64,000 nt of DNA from Agriotes lineatus (GCA_940337035.1 CALNHX010005170.1:1-64000), one strand, 5' to 3'. Shown: positions 31,729 through 42,262, counted from the stretch's first letter. The notes: generated by a model from the sequence alone, not told the origin. Made by a program: numbers and translations.

Positions 31729-32435
31729 CGATTTAAAGGGTTTGAACAGAAAGCCATTTCACTGTTCTGACTTCAGATTTTAAAACAAAATATTTTTTCA
31801 AAAATATAAATTATAAAAATGGAATTGTGTAGCCTATTGTGTTTAAAGGTTAAAACAATTTTTTTAAAATTGCCTTTGTAACTGGTTTTCGTAGAAATAC
31901 TTCTTTTATTTTATAATTTGAGTGACGCACATGAATGGATTATCGAGATTCTCATTGTCCCACCCTACTATATAGCTGGAAATTTTCGCTCGACCGTCGA
32001 AACTTTGAAAGCTATATGAATATCGGTGCACCTAATTTGTTTAGTTCTTGATCAATTAATTTAATCATTTGTTGAAAACACGCGTATTCCTCTGCATTAC
32101 GAATTTTCGGTTGTATAACGAGGATAGCAATTTAAAACAGGTTGAGACATGCGGTTGTGACGAACAAAGCATCGTCTCCCGTCTCGCTCATCGCAGCTGT
32201 TCTCTCTCGCACCCAAAGTCGACTTTGAACCCTAGTTGTTACGAGATTATCATGTTTGGCTTTTATTTTATAAGTAAAGCGTCTTAGTTACTTTGAAGCA
32301 CACCTTTTATAAAACGCACCAGTCAAATTTAAAATACATCACTAGGTTTTGGAGAGGGTCGGCATCGAAATGACAATTTAATAATAATTTTCAAAGTACA
32401 TTACTCTAACTTGTTGCAATTTTAGTAAACTTTGA
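31729..32435. other. Non-coding stretch
   Basis: AT-rich. A 72-codon frame at 32069 has no similarity. Nothing else seen. Confidence 0.4.
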
Positions 32436-32439
32436 ATAA

Positions 32440-33610
32440 AAACACGACTTTCATTGAAAAATCTTCTGCCACAAGCATTTCGATAAACAAAATTTCAGTT
32501 ACGTAGGCTTATTGTTCATTTTTATTACGAAAATTAACTCAAAATTGAACAAAAATCACGCAATTACACTTCATGTCACATAAATTTTTACAAAAATCGA
32601 CATCATGTCACATAAATTATACAACAACTGACATCATGTCACTTGATATTATACAAAAAACGACATTTTTATTCAACACACGACGAAAATTGAACAAAAA
32701 TCATGCAATTACACATCATCTCACATAAATTTTTACAAAATTCGACATCATGTTACATAAACTATGCATAATTTTTCAAATGTTTTACACTTTTTTATAA
32801 AATTCATCGCTCAAAATTAAAAGAAATCGCAATTTCGTTGAAAAAATCTTCTACCACAATCATTTCGATAAACAAAATTCAAACATTCTTGTACTTTTGA
32901 TGGAAATATATGTATGTTGACCACAAATTAACATAATTTTGAATAAAAATGCGCAATTTCGTTGAAAAAAAATTCTGACATCATGATTTCACTTAACATT
33001 TTACAAAAACTGACATCATGTCACTTGAAATTATACAAAAAAAGACATTTTTATTCAACACACGACGAAAATTGAACAAAAATCACGCAATTACACATCA
33101 TCTCACATAAATTTTTAAAAAAATCGACATGATATTACATAAACTATGCATAATTTTGCAAATGTTTTACACTTTTTTATAAAATGCATCGCTCAAAATT
33201 AAAAGAAATCGCAATTTCGTTGAAAAAATCTTCTACCACAATCATTTCGATAAACAAAATTCAAACATTCTTGTACTTTTGATAGAAATATACGTATGTT
33301 GACCACAAATTAACATGATTTTGAATAAAAACGCGCAATTTCGTTGAAAAAAAAATGTTCTGGCACCATCATTTCACTAAAATTTTACAAAAATTGACAT
33401 GTCACTTGAAATTATACAAAAAACGACATTTTTATTCAATAAGCGATAAAAAATACGCCATCCTACATTATTTCACTTAAAAAATTATCACAATTCGTTT
33501 TATAAATCGTTTTGTAAAACGAAAATGATGTAAAAGCAGTTTTAGAGTTATTTTTAAGCATAATTTTGCAAATGTTTTACAATTTTTTATAAAATGTATC
33601 GCTCAAAATT
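32440..33610. repeat. ~381 bp tandem repeat, about three diverged units
   Basis: The landmark TCACTTGAAATTATACAAAA recurs at 32639, 33021 and 33402 (spacings 382 and 381). Between landmarks the same series of blocks appears: ACGACATTTTTATTCAA, CACGACGAAAATTGAACAAA, AATCTTCTACCACAATCATT, ACATTCTTGTACTTTTGATR, TATGTTGACCACAAATTAAC. A shorter internal repeat (GACATCATGTCAC) adds sub-structure. No coding potential. Confidence 0.88.
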
Positions 33611-34003
33611 AAAAGAAATCACAATTTTTTAAATTATATCACACCATTATGAAATCGTAGATTGATTTATTGAAATTTTATACTTTGTAACTGTAAAATA
33701 ACTTCAAATACTAATATTTTAGCTTTAGATTTTGTAATTATTGCAGATTCGTGAAAAAACAAAAGCAGAGTAGTAATAAAAAACACAAACACTTTGTAAT
33801 AAACAAATATATTGTTCTTATTTCGTATAATACTTAATAATATAAAAATAAATGTACAGCTGAATGTCTTATTGTCTAAAAGTCCGCTAGCAATTTACAA
33901 AACTGTAGTTTGAGGTGTACAACATTTCAAATTAAAAAAGCTGCAAGTAATAAAATCAGAATTCGTTTACATGGGATCGCAGCACAAATTTCATTGTGAC
34001 ATT
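33611..34003. other. AT-rich non-coding stretch
   Basis: Continues the AT-rich composition of the tandem repeat without its landmarks. It may include the 3' UTR of the minus-strand gene that ends at 34004. Confidence 0.35.
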
Positions 34004-34290
34004 TTAAAGTTTAAGGCGCTCCCAATCCAGGATTCCGTTCGTATTTGATGTTGAGGACCTTTGCCTTAGAGGTGTTCTTCTAACGGCCCTTTTTTGGAAG
34101 TGCTTCTTAATCAACGTTTTTCTGACTGCACCTTTTTGATGTGGACTTGGATGAGTAGCTGGTGTTTTTAATTTATATTCTAAATCGGACTCGCAGTTAT
34201 CAGTTTCCATTTCGGTTTTTCCTGTAGTACCAGTCGGGGTTGGCTTCTTTTGCTGTTTAGGTTTAACTAGCAGCACATGAGCAACGTTAA

Positions 34291-34749
34291 GGCCCGGCGC
34301 ACATTGAACGTAGGGCAGCACAGCGCAGCATAGCATAAGAAACTATTCCTCTCCTACACTTCGTGTTTGAACCGCACATTTAACGCAGTTTTCTATATGC
34401 AGGGTGAGAGAAAAATACGATGTCGATAGAAGGGAATTTAACAATATTATTTTATTAAACAGTGCTTCTAAAGAGATAAAAAGGTCAATTTGAAAGAGCG
34501 AATTTATGAAGAAAACAAATAGTCATGTCGAGTTTATCTTATTAAACGAATTAACAGATGGTCGTTTAAACAAATACTGTTGTTTAAACAAAAGCCAGGT
34601 GGCTGAAGTTTGCGGACTAATCACAGAGGATGTAAAAGGCCAAGGATATAATGCGCAACAATTTATAAGAACCATAGCAAAATTAGCAGTATGTTTCACC
34701 AAAATGTTTATTATTTCCAGAAGTTAAATACAATATCAGTGAATAGTAC

Positions 34750-34782
<33 letters not shown>

Positions 34783-35656
34783 CATTATGCATTGCAATGC
34801 ATTATAAATAACTTTTTAATGACGGGTCACTGCATCCTTTAATATATTGGAAACTTTGTGCAGCATTACATGGATATAATGAAGCACTTGGAAATTGCAC
34901 CATTTTTTCTTCCCACTACACTCCATCAAATAGTACCCCTTTTATTTTAAGCTGATAAATTTTTGGTAGTGTTGTATATAGATAAAAAACAAGAATTGGT
35001 AGAAACTAGCCTCATTCTTTTCACATCCTTCTTGGTTTCTTCTTTCTAAAATCCGTTTTCTTTCCTGGGTCTAACCTTGCATCTTTGTCCATAGTTTTCT
35101 AAGCGATAAGTAACAAACGACTGCCGGAATTGAACCGTGTCATTATTGAGGTCGAAGAACTCAACGTTTCGCCCACTTTCGTAAGGGGCTTCATCAGGAG
35201 GAAAAATCAAAAGAGCACAGTAACTCAACGTGTAAACCACACCAGAGGCGAAACTCTTTTGCAACGGAAGGTATAGAAGAACCTCTGGTGTACGTAAAGT
35301 AAATAAATAATTTATAAAATCGTTTGCATAGTCGAGTTCTCCGGAAATTTTTTGGCAAATTTCATCCTTTAACTTCGTCCTCATATTAATCGTCACCCTC
35401 CACTAACTCAATTAGTAGTTCCATATTCGCTCATTATTTTTAAATTTCATGAACAAGCAAATAGCACAACCAACACAGGACATAGGAAACTGTGTACCAT
35501 CCACAGATTAGACAGGCTCGACGCAGGTCTCTGCCTTTGCTGCACCTGCACTATCTTCAATATGCGGATATTGATTTAAAAGCATGTGTTACAAAAACCT
35601 CGGCTGTGCTATGCTATGCTACGCTGTGCTGTCCTACATTCAATGTGCGGCGGGCC
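34291..35656. mobile_element. 1366 bp inverted-repeat element with TAA target duplication
   Basis: The left end reads GGCCCGGCGCACATTGAACG and the right end is its near complement (CATTCAATGTGCGGCGGGCC). The inverted repeat extends for about 50 bp (AGGGCAGCACAGCGCAGCAT against the complement near 35615). TAA stands on both sides (34288-34290 and 35657-35659). A 3 bp TWA duplication is typical of PIF/Harbinger elements. The host reading frame is exact without the element, which confirms the boundaries. Inside are short frames (34506-34727 plus; 35046-35396 minus) without recognised similarity, so it is probably non-autonomous. Confidence 0.88.
34750..34785. repeat. (ATT)n microsatellite
   Basis: About eleven consecutive ATT triplets within the inverted-repeat element. 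Confidence 0.95.
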
Positions 35657-36240
35657 TAAGGCCTTTGATGTAATCAGGTAAACTGTGGGCGTCCGGGTGG
35701 ATTAATAGTTTTTCGAGGCCTCAGAGCGTCGTGAACTAAATCGACTATGTTAGACGCCGGTAAAATTTCACCCTTTATAGTAACGGTACCCTTGCTATCC
35801 CAGCTCACATCGTTCGAGGCACTCAAAATGCGTAGGAAAACTTCAGCTTTTTTCTTAAAAGTTTTGGGAAGTGTAGATAAAATAATGGCATTTGATAGGC
35901 TGTTACTGCTTATTTCAATAGGTATTTTGATTGGCTGCCGTGCCTGGTTTGTGAAATGAAGGAATCTTTGTAACACTTGGTTGTATTGCCCCCATTTATC
36001 GTGATCAGTTAATTTGGACTTTAAAACGTTTTACATTTCGTCATCAAGCTGAGATAATATATTTTTCTCCGCGTTATCGCCAGACTTAAGGCGTTGGACA
36101 AATTCCGGCGATACAACCAACATCTTCCGCGCTTGGTCCATTTTAGTCGAAAAAGGAGCTCAGCCGTTTGTTCTGGTAGAGCCGTCATGAATAAACTAAC
36201 TTAAAATCAAGACTTTCATAATAAATATATAAAAAAATAT

Positions 36241-36321
36241 GGCAGGTACGGGAATCGAACCCGTATTCTCTCTCGAGATCAGAGCTTAAATCTGACGCCT
36301 TAACCATTCGGCCAACCTGCC
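36241..36321 (-). tRNA. tRNA-Leu (UAA)
   Basis: Minus-strand sequence beginning GGCAGGTTGGCCGAATGG and ending CCCGTACCTGCC forms a full cloverleaf: a 7 bp acceptor stem (GGCAGGT/ACCTGCC), A box TGGCCGAATGG, anticodon stem TCAGA/TCTGA with loop TTTAAGC (anticodon TAA), a long variable arm, and B box GGGTTCGATTCCC. The discriminator is A and a T7 terminator follows at once (complement of 36231-36240). The long variable arm and anticodon fit leucine. It looks functional and is the only canonical tRNA in the window. It sits directly beside a foldback element. Confidence 0.96.
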
Positions 36322-36337
36322 TCCCTGTATTAACGAG

Positions 36338-36742
36338 CACTCTCTGCATAATTAAGAAAGAAAACATATAGTTTAAAAGCCTTCTATTTGCAATTTCATA
36401 CAATATTTTATATAAATTAAGCCATATACAAATTTCTAAATCGGATTTGATATATATTTATCGAGGGAGTTGATGACGTTTTATTATTATTTGTTGTGAT
36501 TCGTCATCGCTGAATTTTACAGCAACCAACCTGTCTGCTGTGTGACGTACGCAATGTCTCCATCCCTTTTTATTTTAAAATTTTATAATAAAACGTCAGT
36601 TGAGGATCAACTCGCTCGATAAATATATATCAAATCCGATTTAGAAATTTGTATATGGCTTAATTTATATAAAATATTGTATGAAATTGCAAATAGAAGG
36701 CTTTTAAACTATATGTTTTCTTTCTTAATTATGCAGAGAGTG
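36338..36742. mobile_element. Foldback element with 128 bp perfect-looking arms
   Basis: The left arm 36338-36465 starts CACTCTCTGCATAATTAAGA; the right arm 36615-36742 is its complement over the same length. The central ~150 bp contains ACGTTTTATTATTA and its near-complement. It carries no genes. The high identity of the arms suggests recent origin or gene conversion. It begins 16 bp from the tRNA-Leu 5' end. Confidence 0.92.
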
Positions 36743-36999
36743 CCAGTAATCGTATATAATTCGGTGCGTGCGGAAGTGAGGTTATTGCTGTAATGCTAAT
36801 CGTTGTTTGGTACAGTGTTTATGGATTATTTTCATAATAAAATTCGGTAAGTAGGAAAATACTTTTGCCAGTGTGTGTGGATGTAATTGTAATGATCTGC
36901 TGGCACCCTGCATATGCTAAAAATGCACTTAGTCAGTTGTCCACATATGCGGCCAGTGGTCGTATACTGTTACTAAATAAACTTTTGTAGCATTCATGC

Positions 37000-38838
37000 A
37001 TGTCACTGATTTATTTCTCTATAATGCGGATTATCATGGATGATATGAATGCAATATTTACAATAAGCTTCTATGGTCCAAAAAAAGAGCAGATTCACAT
37101 TTTAACCAGTTTACAAGACCCCAACTCTTCAGATTTGGAGGAAGTGGAAGTTATGAGTGACACAGAAGAAGAAGAAACAGCCTTGCAAGCAAATCATGAA
37201 AATGATGAACCGTTGTCGAGTGATAGCGAGAACAGTGATAATGAAGATAATTTGCCCCTTTCAGAATTACGGAAAAGGCTGCAATCAAATCAAATAAGTA
37301 ACAACAACACACAGCCAAATTCTCCTGTTGGACAATCACAGTTGATGAAATGGTATCGAGACAGAGACAACGAATATTTTGATAATCCCCCGAATTTTCT
37401 GGGTTTAGAAGAAATTCTTATTGATGGGGAAACCCCATATTCGTTTTTTATCAAATTATGGCCAGAAGAACTCTTTCAGTTACTAACTAGAGAAACTATT
37501 AGGTATGCTGTCCAATCAGGCAAAGAAAATTTCTTCATTTCGGTAAAAGAAATGAAGATATTCTTTGGAATAAATATAATAATGACATACATCAGGTATC
37601 CATCCTACAGAATGTATTGGTCATCCATTCCTGGTTTGGGACTTGGAATTATTTCTCAAGCTATGTCGCTAAAGCGATTCGAAGCTATAAAGAGATATTT
37701 ACATACTATAAATAATGACGATATCCCTCAAGGTAATACCAACTGTTTCATAAAGGTTCAAGCAGTATTGGACATCATTTCCCGTACCTTCCATTCTGCT
37801 GCAACTTCCACTGAATACATGGCAATTGATGAGATGATAATACCCTTCAAAGGTAGACACAGGGGTAAACAGTACATAAAATCGAAACCCAAAAAGTGGG
37901 GCTTCAAAGTGTGGGTACGAGCGTCTTCTAATGGATACGTTTCAAAGTTTGAAATGTATCAGTCATCTAAAAATATACCAACAACAGAACTAAGGGTAAT
38001 AGGCGATACTGTGGTAAGATTATGTGATGGAATCGCAAACATGAATCACAAGATAATATTGGATAATCTTTTTACAAGTATCCGGTTGATCAGATTCTTG
38101 AAAGACGATGGTATTTACGTCCTAGGAACAGTCAGATCTAACCGACTACATGGTGCTAATGAAAAATTAGAAGGTCAAAAGGTATTACAACAAAGGGGTA
38201 GAGGATCAGTTTCCGTGGTAACATCTTCAGATAACATTACCATAGTGAGGTGGGTCGATAACAAACTTATCCATATGATATCATCTTTCGCAGGAAGTGA
38301 ACCTCAGGACACAGTTTGTAGGTGGGATCGAAAGCGTAAAGAACACATCGAAGTGTCGAGGCCCCACGCTGTTGCTCGGTATAATAAATTTATGGGGGGT
38401 GTTGATTTGACTGACAGGATGGTAGCTCATTACCCACATAACACCAAAATAAAAAAAAAATATATGAGAATTTTGTATCACTTCATGAATGTCGCTATAA
38501 TAAATTCCTGGATTCTGTATCGAAAGAAGAAGCAATCAAAAATACCCTTACTAGAATTCAAAGCGTATGTAGCAACAGCCCTGATTAGTCTAAATGAAGA
38601 ACCAAGAAAGCGTGGAAGACCAACGAATGACGATTCTCCGATTCCAAAGAAAAAACGAGCATGGTGCAAGGCCCTTCCTGAAATACGAACTGACGGAATA
38701 GGCCACTATCCTGTGAAAGTCATAACTCGGAATCCTCCTCGATGTCATGATCAGTCAAGTAAACGAAGAACCCGTTACATTTGTGCTAAATGTAAGGAAC
38801 CCGTTTGCCCGGAATGTATGGAAGCATTTCATGCATAA
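37000..38838 (+). CDS. piggyBac-type transposase (PGBD-like)
   Basis: A 612-residue open frame. The N-terminal ~110 residues are acidic and Ser-rich (DTEEEETA, SSDSENSDNEDN). The DDE_Tnp_1_7 domain follows from about 130. Catalytic acids are visible at Asp277 (AIDEMIIPFKGR), Asp355 (ILDNLFTS) and Asp469/Asp472 (GGVDLTDRM), the counterparts of the piggyBac DDD triad. The C-terminus has a Cys-rich finger (CAKCKEPVCPECMEAFH), as in piggyBac family proteins. It catalyses cut-and-paste transposition at TTAA. The frame has no stops, so the protein could be active or domesticated. I could not find matching terminal inverted repeats around it. The start is uncertain: Met at 37000 or 37036, and a possible upstream exon at 36821 (ATGGATTATTTTCATAATAA, then GTAAGT). 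Confidence 0.95.
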   Translation: MSLIYFSIMRIIMDDMNAIFTISFYGPKKEQIHILTSLQDPNSSDLEEVEVMSDTEEEETALQANHENDEPLSSDSENSDNEDNLPLSELRKRLQSNQISNNNTQPNSPVGQSQLMKWYRDRDNEYFDNPPNFLGLEEILIDGETPYSFFIKLWPEELFQLLTRETIRYAVQSGKENFFISVKEMKIFFGINIIMTYIRYPSYRMYWSSIPGLGLGIISQAMSLKRFEAIKRYLHTINNDDIPQGNTNCFIKVQAVLDIISRTFHSAATSTEYMAIDEMIIPFKGRHRGKQYIKSKPKKWGFKVWVRASSNGYVSKFEMYQSSKNIPTTELRVIGDTVVRLCDGIANMNHKIILDNLFTSIRLIRFLKDDGIYVLGTVRSNRLHGANEKLEGQKVLQQRGRGSVSVVTSSDNITIVRWVDNKLIHMISSFAGSEPQDTVCRWDRKRKEHIEVSRPHAVARYNKFMGGVDLTDRMVAHYPHNTKIKKKYMRILYHFMNVAIINSWILYRKKKQSKIPLLEFKAYVATALISLNEEPRKRGRPTNDDSPIPKKKRAWCKALPEIRTDGIGHYPVKVITRNPPRCHDQSSKRRTRYICAKCKEPVCPECMEAFHA

Positions 38839-39032
38839 CCCAAGGAGTACAATGTACACATACGTGGACGTCATTTTTTTGATAATTAGGAGGATAATTT
38901 TTTTTTTTATCAATAATTATATGTATTTAATGAACTTTGTTATAATAACCAATAAAAAAATTTTTAAAGCGTTTTTGATTTATAAGAAAAAAATTGCCCC
39001 AGAAGAGGTTAATTATTAACGAGGAAATATTA

Positions 39033-40917
39033 ATGGAAATGAGCGAAGGAGAACATATAGTGGGTGACAGTAATCGTGGTAGCCGTAAAAGACAAAAAAG
39101 TGTGACTAGTGCCCAAAGAAAGAAGGAAGTTAGGTATGTTTGTTAATGTTCCTTGTAGATTTGTAGGTTAGGTTGGTAATTTTGTACTAAATTTCAATTC
39201 TATGGTACTAAAACATTGAAAGCAATGAACATTATATAACTAATATAATAATTATTAACACTTAGGTACTCTAACCATGACCCCAACTTTGTTTTGTCAT
39301 GTAATCACAAACGTGGAAATTTCGAATGCCGCAATATTACCATGGATGATGTACAAAAGTGCCGTTCACTATTTTTCAAGTTTCCTAACAGAAATGAAAT
39401 AATTGCTCAATTAATTAAGATTGGCTTACCAAAAAGGAGTAGATCCCGGAAAGAAAATGGAAAATCACATGAGATGACTATACAATATCAGGTGGAAACT
39501 TCTATACTGTGTACGAGGTTTAGAAACATATTTTTTTCTTTTCAGATGTGACTTAAACAAACGCTTGTAGAAGTATGTTAAAAGTTTTTCTTGGCTGTGT
39601 ATAGTATTACTCAAAAAAAATGCAAGAAAGTGAAAGAATTTATTAGCAAGTTGAAGGGGCGCGAAAGTCACTATGGCAGGGAAAATCTAGGAGAATTTAT
39701 TTATCCTCTGAATACAATATTGCAATTCTTCTGAGGCTTTATAATCAAAGTATTGGAGAAGAAGAAAAAAGTTTCAAGGTTAATTACAAATATTTTAGCC
39801 GCATTTTTTACAAATATTTCAACATAGGCTTTGGTTGTCCAGCCACCGACGTTTGTAGTTATTGCGTCAGACACTCTACAGAAATAAGTATTTGTAATAA
39901 TCGCAACAAAATCAACAGGCTTAGTACAGACTTACGGGTGCATAAAATCCGAGCAAAACAGTTTTATGCAATTATGAAGGAAAAACCAGAAAAAACTGTT
40001 TCTTATTGCTTTGATCTTCAACAAGTGCAAGTATTACCAAAAGTACCCATTCAAGAAGATTTTTATTCCCAACAACTCTCATTTTACGCATTATATTATG
40101 TGTAACTCGATGTAAAAATCTAATATTCTATTCTTGGCTAAAAAATCAAACCGGCAGGGAAGCCAATGACCTATTTCATTGGCTCCCCTGCCCCTGCCCA
40201 GCTCTTTGTGATTTTCTAAATAAAACTGAGTTTTTACCAGTTATAGAAGAGGTGAGACTATTTTCTGATGGTTGCTCGGGCCAAAATAAAAATAGTCACA
40301 TTATACACATGATCATGTTATGGCTACATAACAATGCCCCAAAATCAATCAAATCAGTAAGACTCATTTTTCCTGTTAGGGGACACTCCTATCTACCTGC
40401 CGATAGGATTTTTTGCCGAATAGAAAGAGTTCTTAGATCTCGTAGTGTTATAAAATCACCAGAACAATACTGGGAAATCTATTCTAAGGTTGTAAAAGTT
40501 AGAAAGTTAGGTACGGACTGGTTACTCTATGATATTAAGCACGCTGAGTTATGGTTCAAGAAGCTTCTCGGAATAAGGGAAGCCAAACGCATCATTATAC
40601 ATAGATCCCAAAATAACAAGAACCGTGATCACATTTTTGTAAAATCAGAGTTATTCTATAGAAATGATGATCCTTCCAAGAAATCTGAAACTCTATTAAA
40701 AAAACGCACCAACCGCAATAAAACTACCTCTTGTAAAAAAAATTAAAGCAAAGAAACTATCTAGTCTGCTTAAACTATTAGTTAGTCTATCTGGAAGTAA
40801 CTGGCGTGAGGATCCAGCACTGAAGTGGTTAGAACCAATTTTTCCGAATGAACAAGGAATGGAAATTGAAGTTGATAGCTTGAAGAAAATGTGCACTTTG
40901 GCCACGGCCTGCTAAAT
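39033..40917 (+). pseudogene. DUF7869-like mobile-element-associated gene (multi-exon, decayed)
   Basis: Exon 1 is 39033-39133 (donor GTATGT). Exon 2 is 39266-39491 (after TTAG; YSNHDPNF ... CRSLFFKFPNRNEIIAQ). A third part, from about 39546 to 40100, has an in-frame stop and a frameshift and contains FFLAVYSITQKKCKKVKEF, NIGFGCPATDVCSYC, VHKIRAKQFYAIMKEKPE and DLQQVQVLPKVP. The last exon, from 40241 (after TTTTACCAG), gives RLFSDGCSGQNKN, FPVRGHSYLPADRIF and ends LKKMCTLATAC-stop at about 40914. The DGCSGQNKN and GHSxxPxDR motifs fit the DUF7869 family, as I remember it. Its biochemical role is unknown. A stretch before the last exon is lost and replaced by an intron-like segment with a small hairpin (40152-40193). 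It starts 195 bp after the piggyBac stop. Confidence 0.7.
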
Positions 40918-41133
40918 TGTGTGACAAACGTCAAGTGACATTTGTCACACAATTCAGCAGGCCGTGCTTTGGCAATTACTGTCCTTTAACTCAAATGTTT
41001 ACAGAGGCGCTTAGAGAATACAACTTTTATTATGATTCTATAAAGACTTTAAGGTATCAACTTACAGAGCTCTATTAGCTATAGAATGTAAGATGTTATA
41101 GACTTCAACAGATTTTAGAGAATAAGTCTATTA
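40878..41133. repeat. 256 bp direct repeat, left copy
   Basis: It appears identical to 53567-53822, offset by 12,689 bp throughout. It begins inside the last codons of the DUF7869-like gene (GCTTGAAGAAAATGTGCACT), holds a 64 bp hairpin (40903-40966, CACGGCCTGCTAAATTGTGT and complement) that contains the stop codon, and ends AATAAGTCTATTA. The two copies flank the Harbinger unit exactly. Confidence 0.93.
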
Positions 41134-41436
41134 TGGTGCTATTCTGTAAGAAAAAATGTAACGCTATAGCGCTATATATCTTTAAGCTATAGACTATAAG
41201 TTAATTCAAATTCTATTAGGAAATATTTCTCTATACCTAATATTCCATAAGCTAAAGCCTCTGTAAAGTTATGGCGAGAAAATAACCGACCATAAAGACG
41301 TGTATAGCTACTGTAACGATATGTTGTCATGGTAACAATGTCAGTCCTCCAGTGTTAGATGTTTTGTTTTCTTATAATTATTGGAATTTTGTAGTTTACA
41401 ACAGAATTTATTGTGGTTTACAATAGATAAATAATT
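41134..41436 (+). other. Left end and 5' region of the Harbinger element
   Basis: The stretch begins TGGTGCTATTCTGTAAG right after the direct repeat. The complement of the opposite end (GGGCACTGAGTTTTTAAACG, from 53566 backwards) is loosely similar, so these may be the diverged termini. TTTACAGAGGC at 41002 and GCCTCTGTAAAG at 41263 form a further inverted pair. No coding before the ATG at 41437. Confidence 0.4.
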
Positions 41437-41735
41437 ATGAATTACAACAATATTGCACCAATTGCAATATATCTGTTGTTAAATGAAGAAGAAAGAAGGT
41501 AAGGTACTATTGTAGTAATATTTTTGAGAAAATCTTAACATTTTGTTTCAGAAATTACATGAGACTTCATAGAAGACATCTTAGGGATGTACTAAATCCC
41601 TTTGAGATGCCAGAAAAAGAGTTTCAAGACAATTTCAGACTGTACAAGGAATTAACCAGAGATTTAATTGATTGGTTAAGTCCACATGCCACCGCAAGTG
41701 TTAGATGTACGCGTTTACCATTTTATTTAAGAGTA
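41437..41735 (+). pseudogene. PIF/Harbinger transposase (HARBI1-like), 5' part
   Basis: Exon 1 (41437-41498, MNYNNIAPIAIYLLLNEEE) is joined across a 53 bp intron (GTAAGG...TTTCAG) to exon 2 from 41552: NYMRLHRRHLRDVLNPFEMP, FQDNFRLYKELTRDLIDWL, TRLPFYLRV. This is the N-terminal helical region of a HARBI1-type nuclease. It breaks off at about 41735 and continues at 51251 (VLATLHFLAKGSYQHAVGG). The 9.5 kb between is an inserted element. Fifty-six bases between 41735 and the inverted end at 41792 remain unexplained. Confidence 0.88.
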
Positions 41736-41791
41736 TGTAAAATTTTAAGGAATTATCTTGATAAATATAATAAAATTACTATTTGAAGGTT

Positions 41792-42262
41792 TAGTCGAGT
41801 CAATAAAGCCTAAAAATCGACCAAACTTCTTAATTCTCAGCAACAGCTCCGATTTTGATCAATTTTTTTTTAAAATGTGTGTTTTTTAATATTATTCAAT
41901 ATAAGAAACATCCCAATTTCAGGAAATAATTTTTTATATTGTTTAAACAATAAAAACTGAATTTATGGGAAAAATTATTTTAAAATTTTTTTTTCGCAGT
42001 ATTTGTGAAAATATTAATTGTTTTTATCGAAAATTCATTATCAAAAATGTCTCCCGCACTCGTGGTTAACATGTATTTATATTGTTTAAACAATAATAGC
42101 AACATTTACGGAAAAAATTGATTTTTTAAATGTTTTTTCGTAATATTTACAAGAAAGTGAAGAGTTTTTATTGAAAATTTAGTATAAATAATATTTTAGA
42201 CAATTTAAAATAATAATTATTTATATTGTTTAAACAATGATAACAACATTTATATATATATA
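41792..42262 (+). repeat. Left inverted end, built of ~144 bp tandem units
   Basis: The palindrome TATTGTTTAAACAATA (one end base varies) occurs at 41937, 42080 and 42224, spaced 143 and 144 bp. The sequences between the palindromes are diverged copies of one another (GGAAAAATT..., TTTTTTCGYARTATTT, TTTTTATYGAAAATT). The whole block is the complement of 50785-51250. Confidence 0.9.

Larger units (their letters stand above)
34004..36141 (-). pseudogene. Unknown conserved-looking gene split by an inverted-repeat element
   Basis: On the minus strand a protein starts at 36141 (MDQARKMLVVSPEFVQRLK), has one in-frame TAA near 36030, continues through NQVLQRFLHFTNQARQPIKI and VTIKGEILPASNIVDLVHD to about 35657, and resumes at 34290 with NVAHVLLVKPKQQ, ending in a basic tail (34004). 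Joining across the inserted element with one TTA kept restores the frame exactly. The total is about 250 residues. The N-terminal half looks like a helical domain and the C-terminal half is Lys/Thr-rich. I have an impression of similar proteins associated with mobile or viral-like elements in invertebrates but cannot name the family. The internal stop and the insertion make it a pseudogene. Confidence 0.6.
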
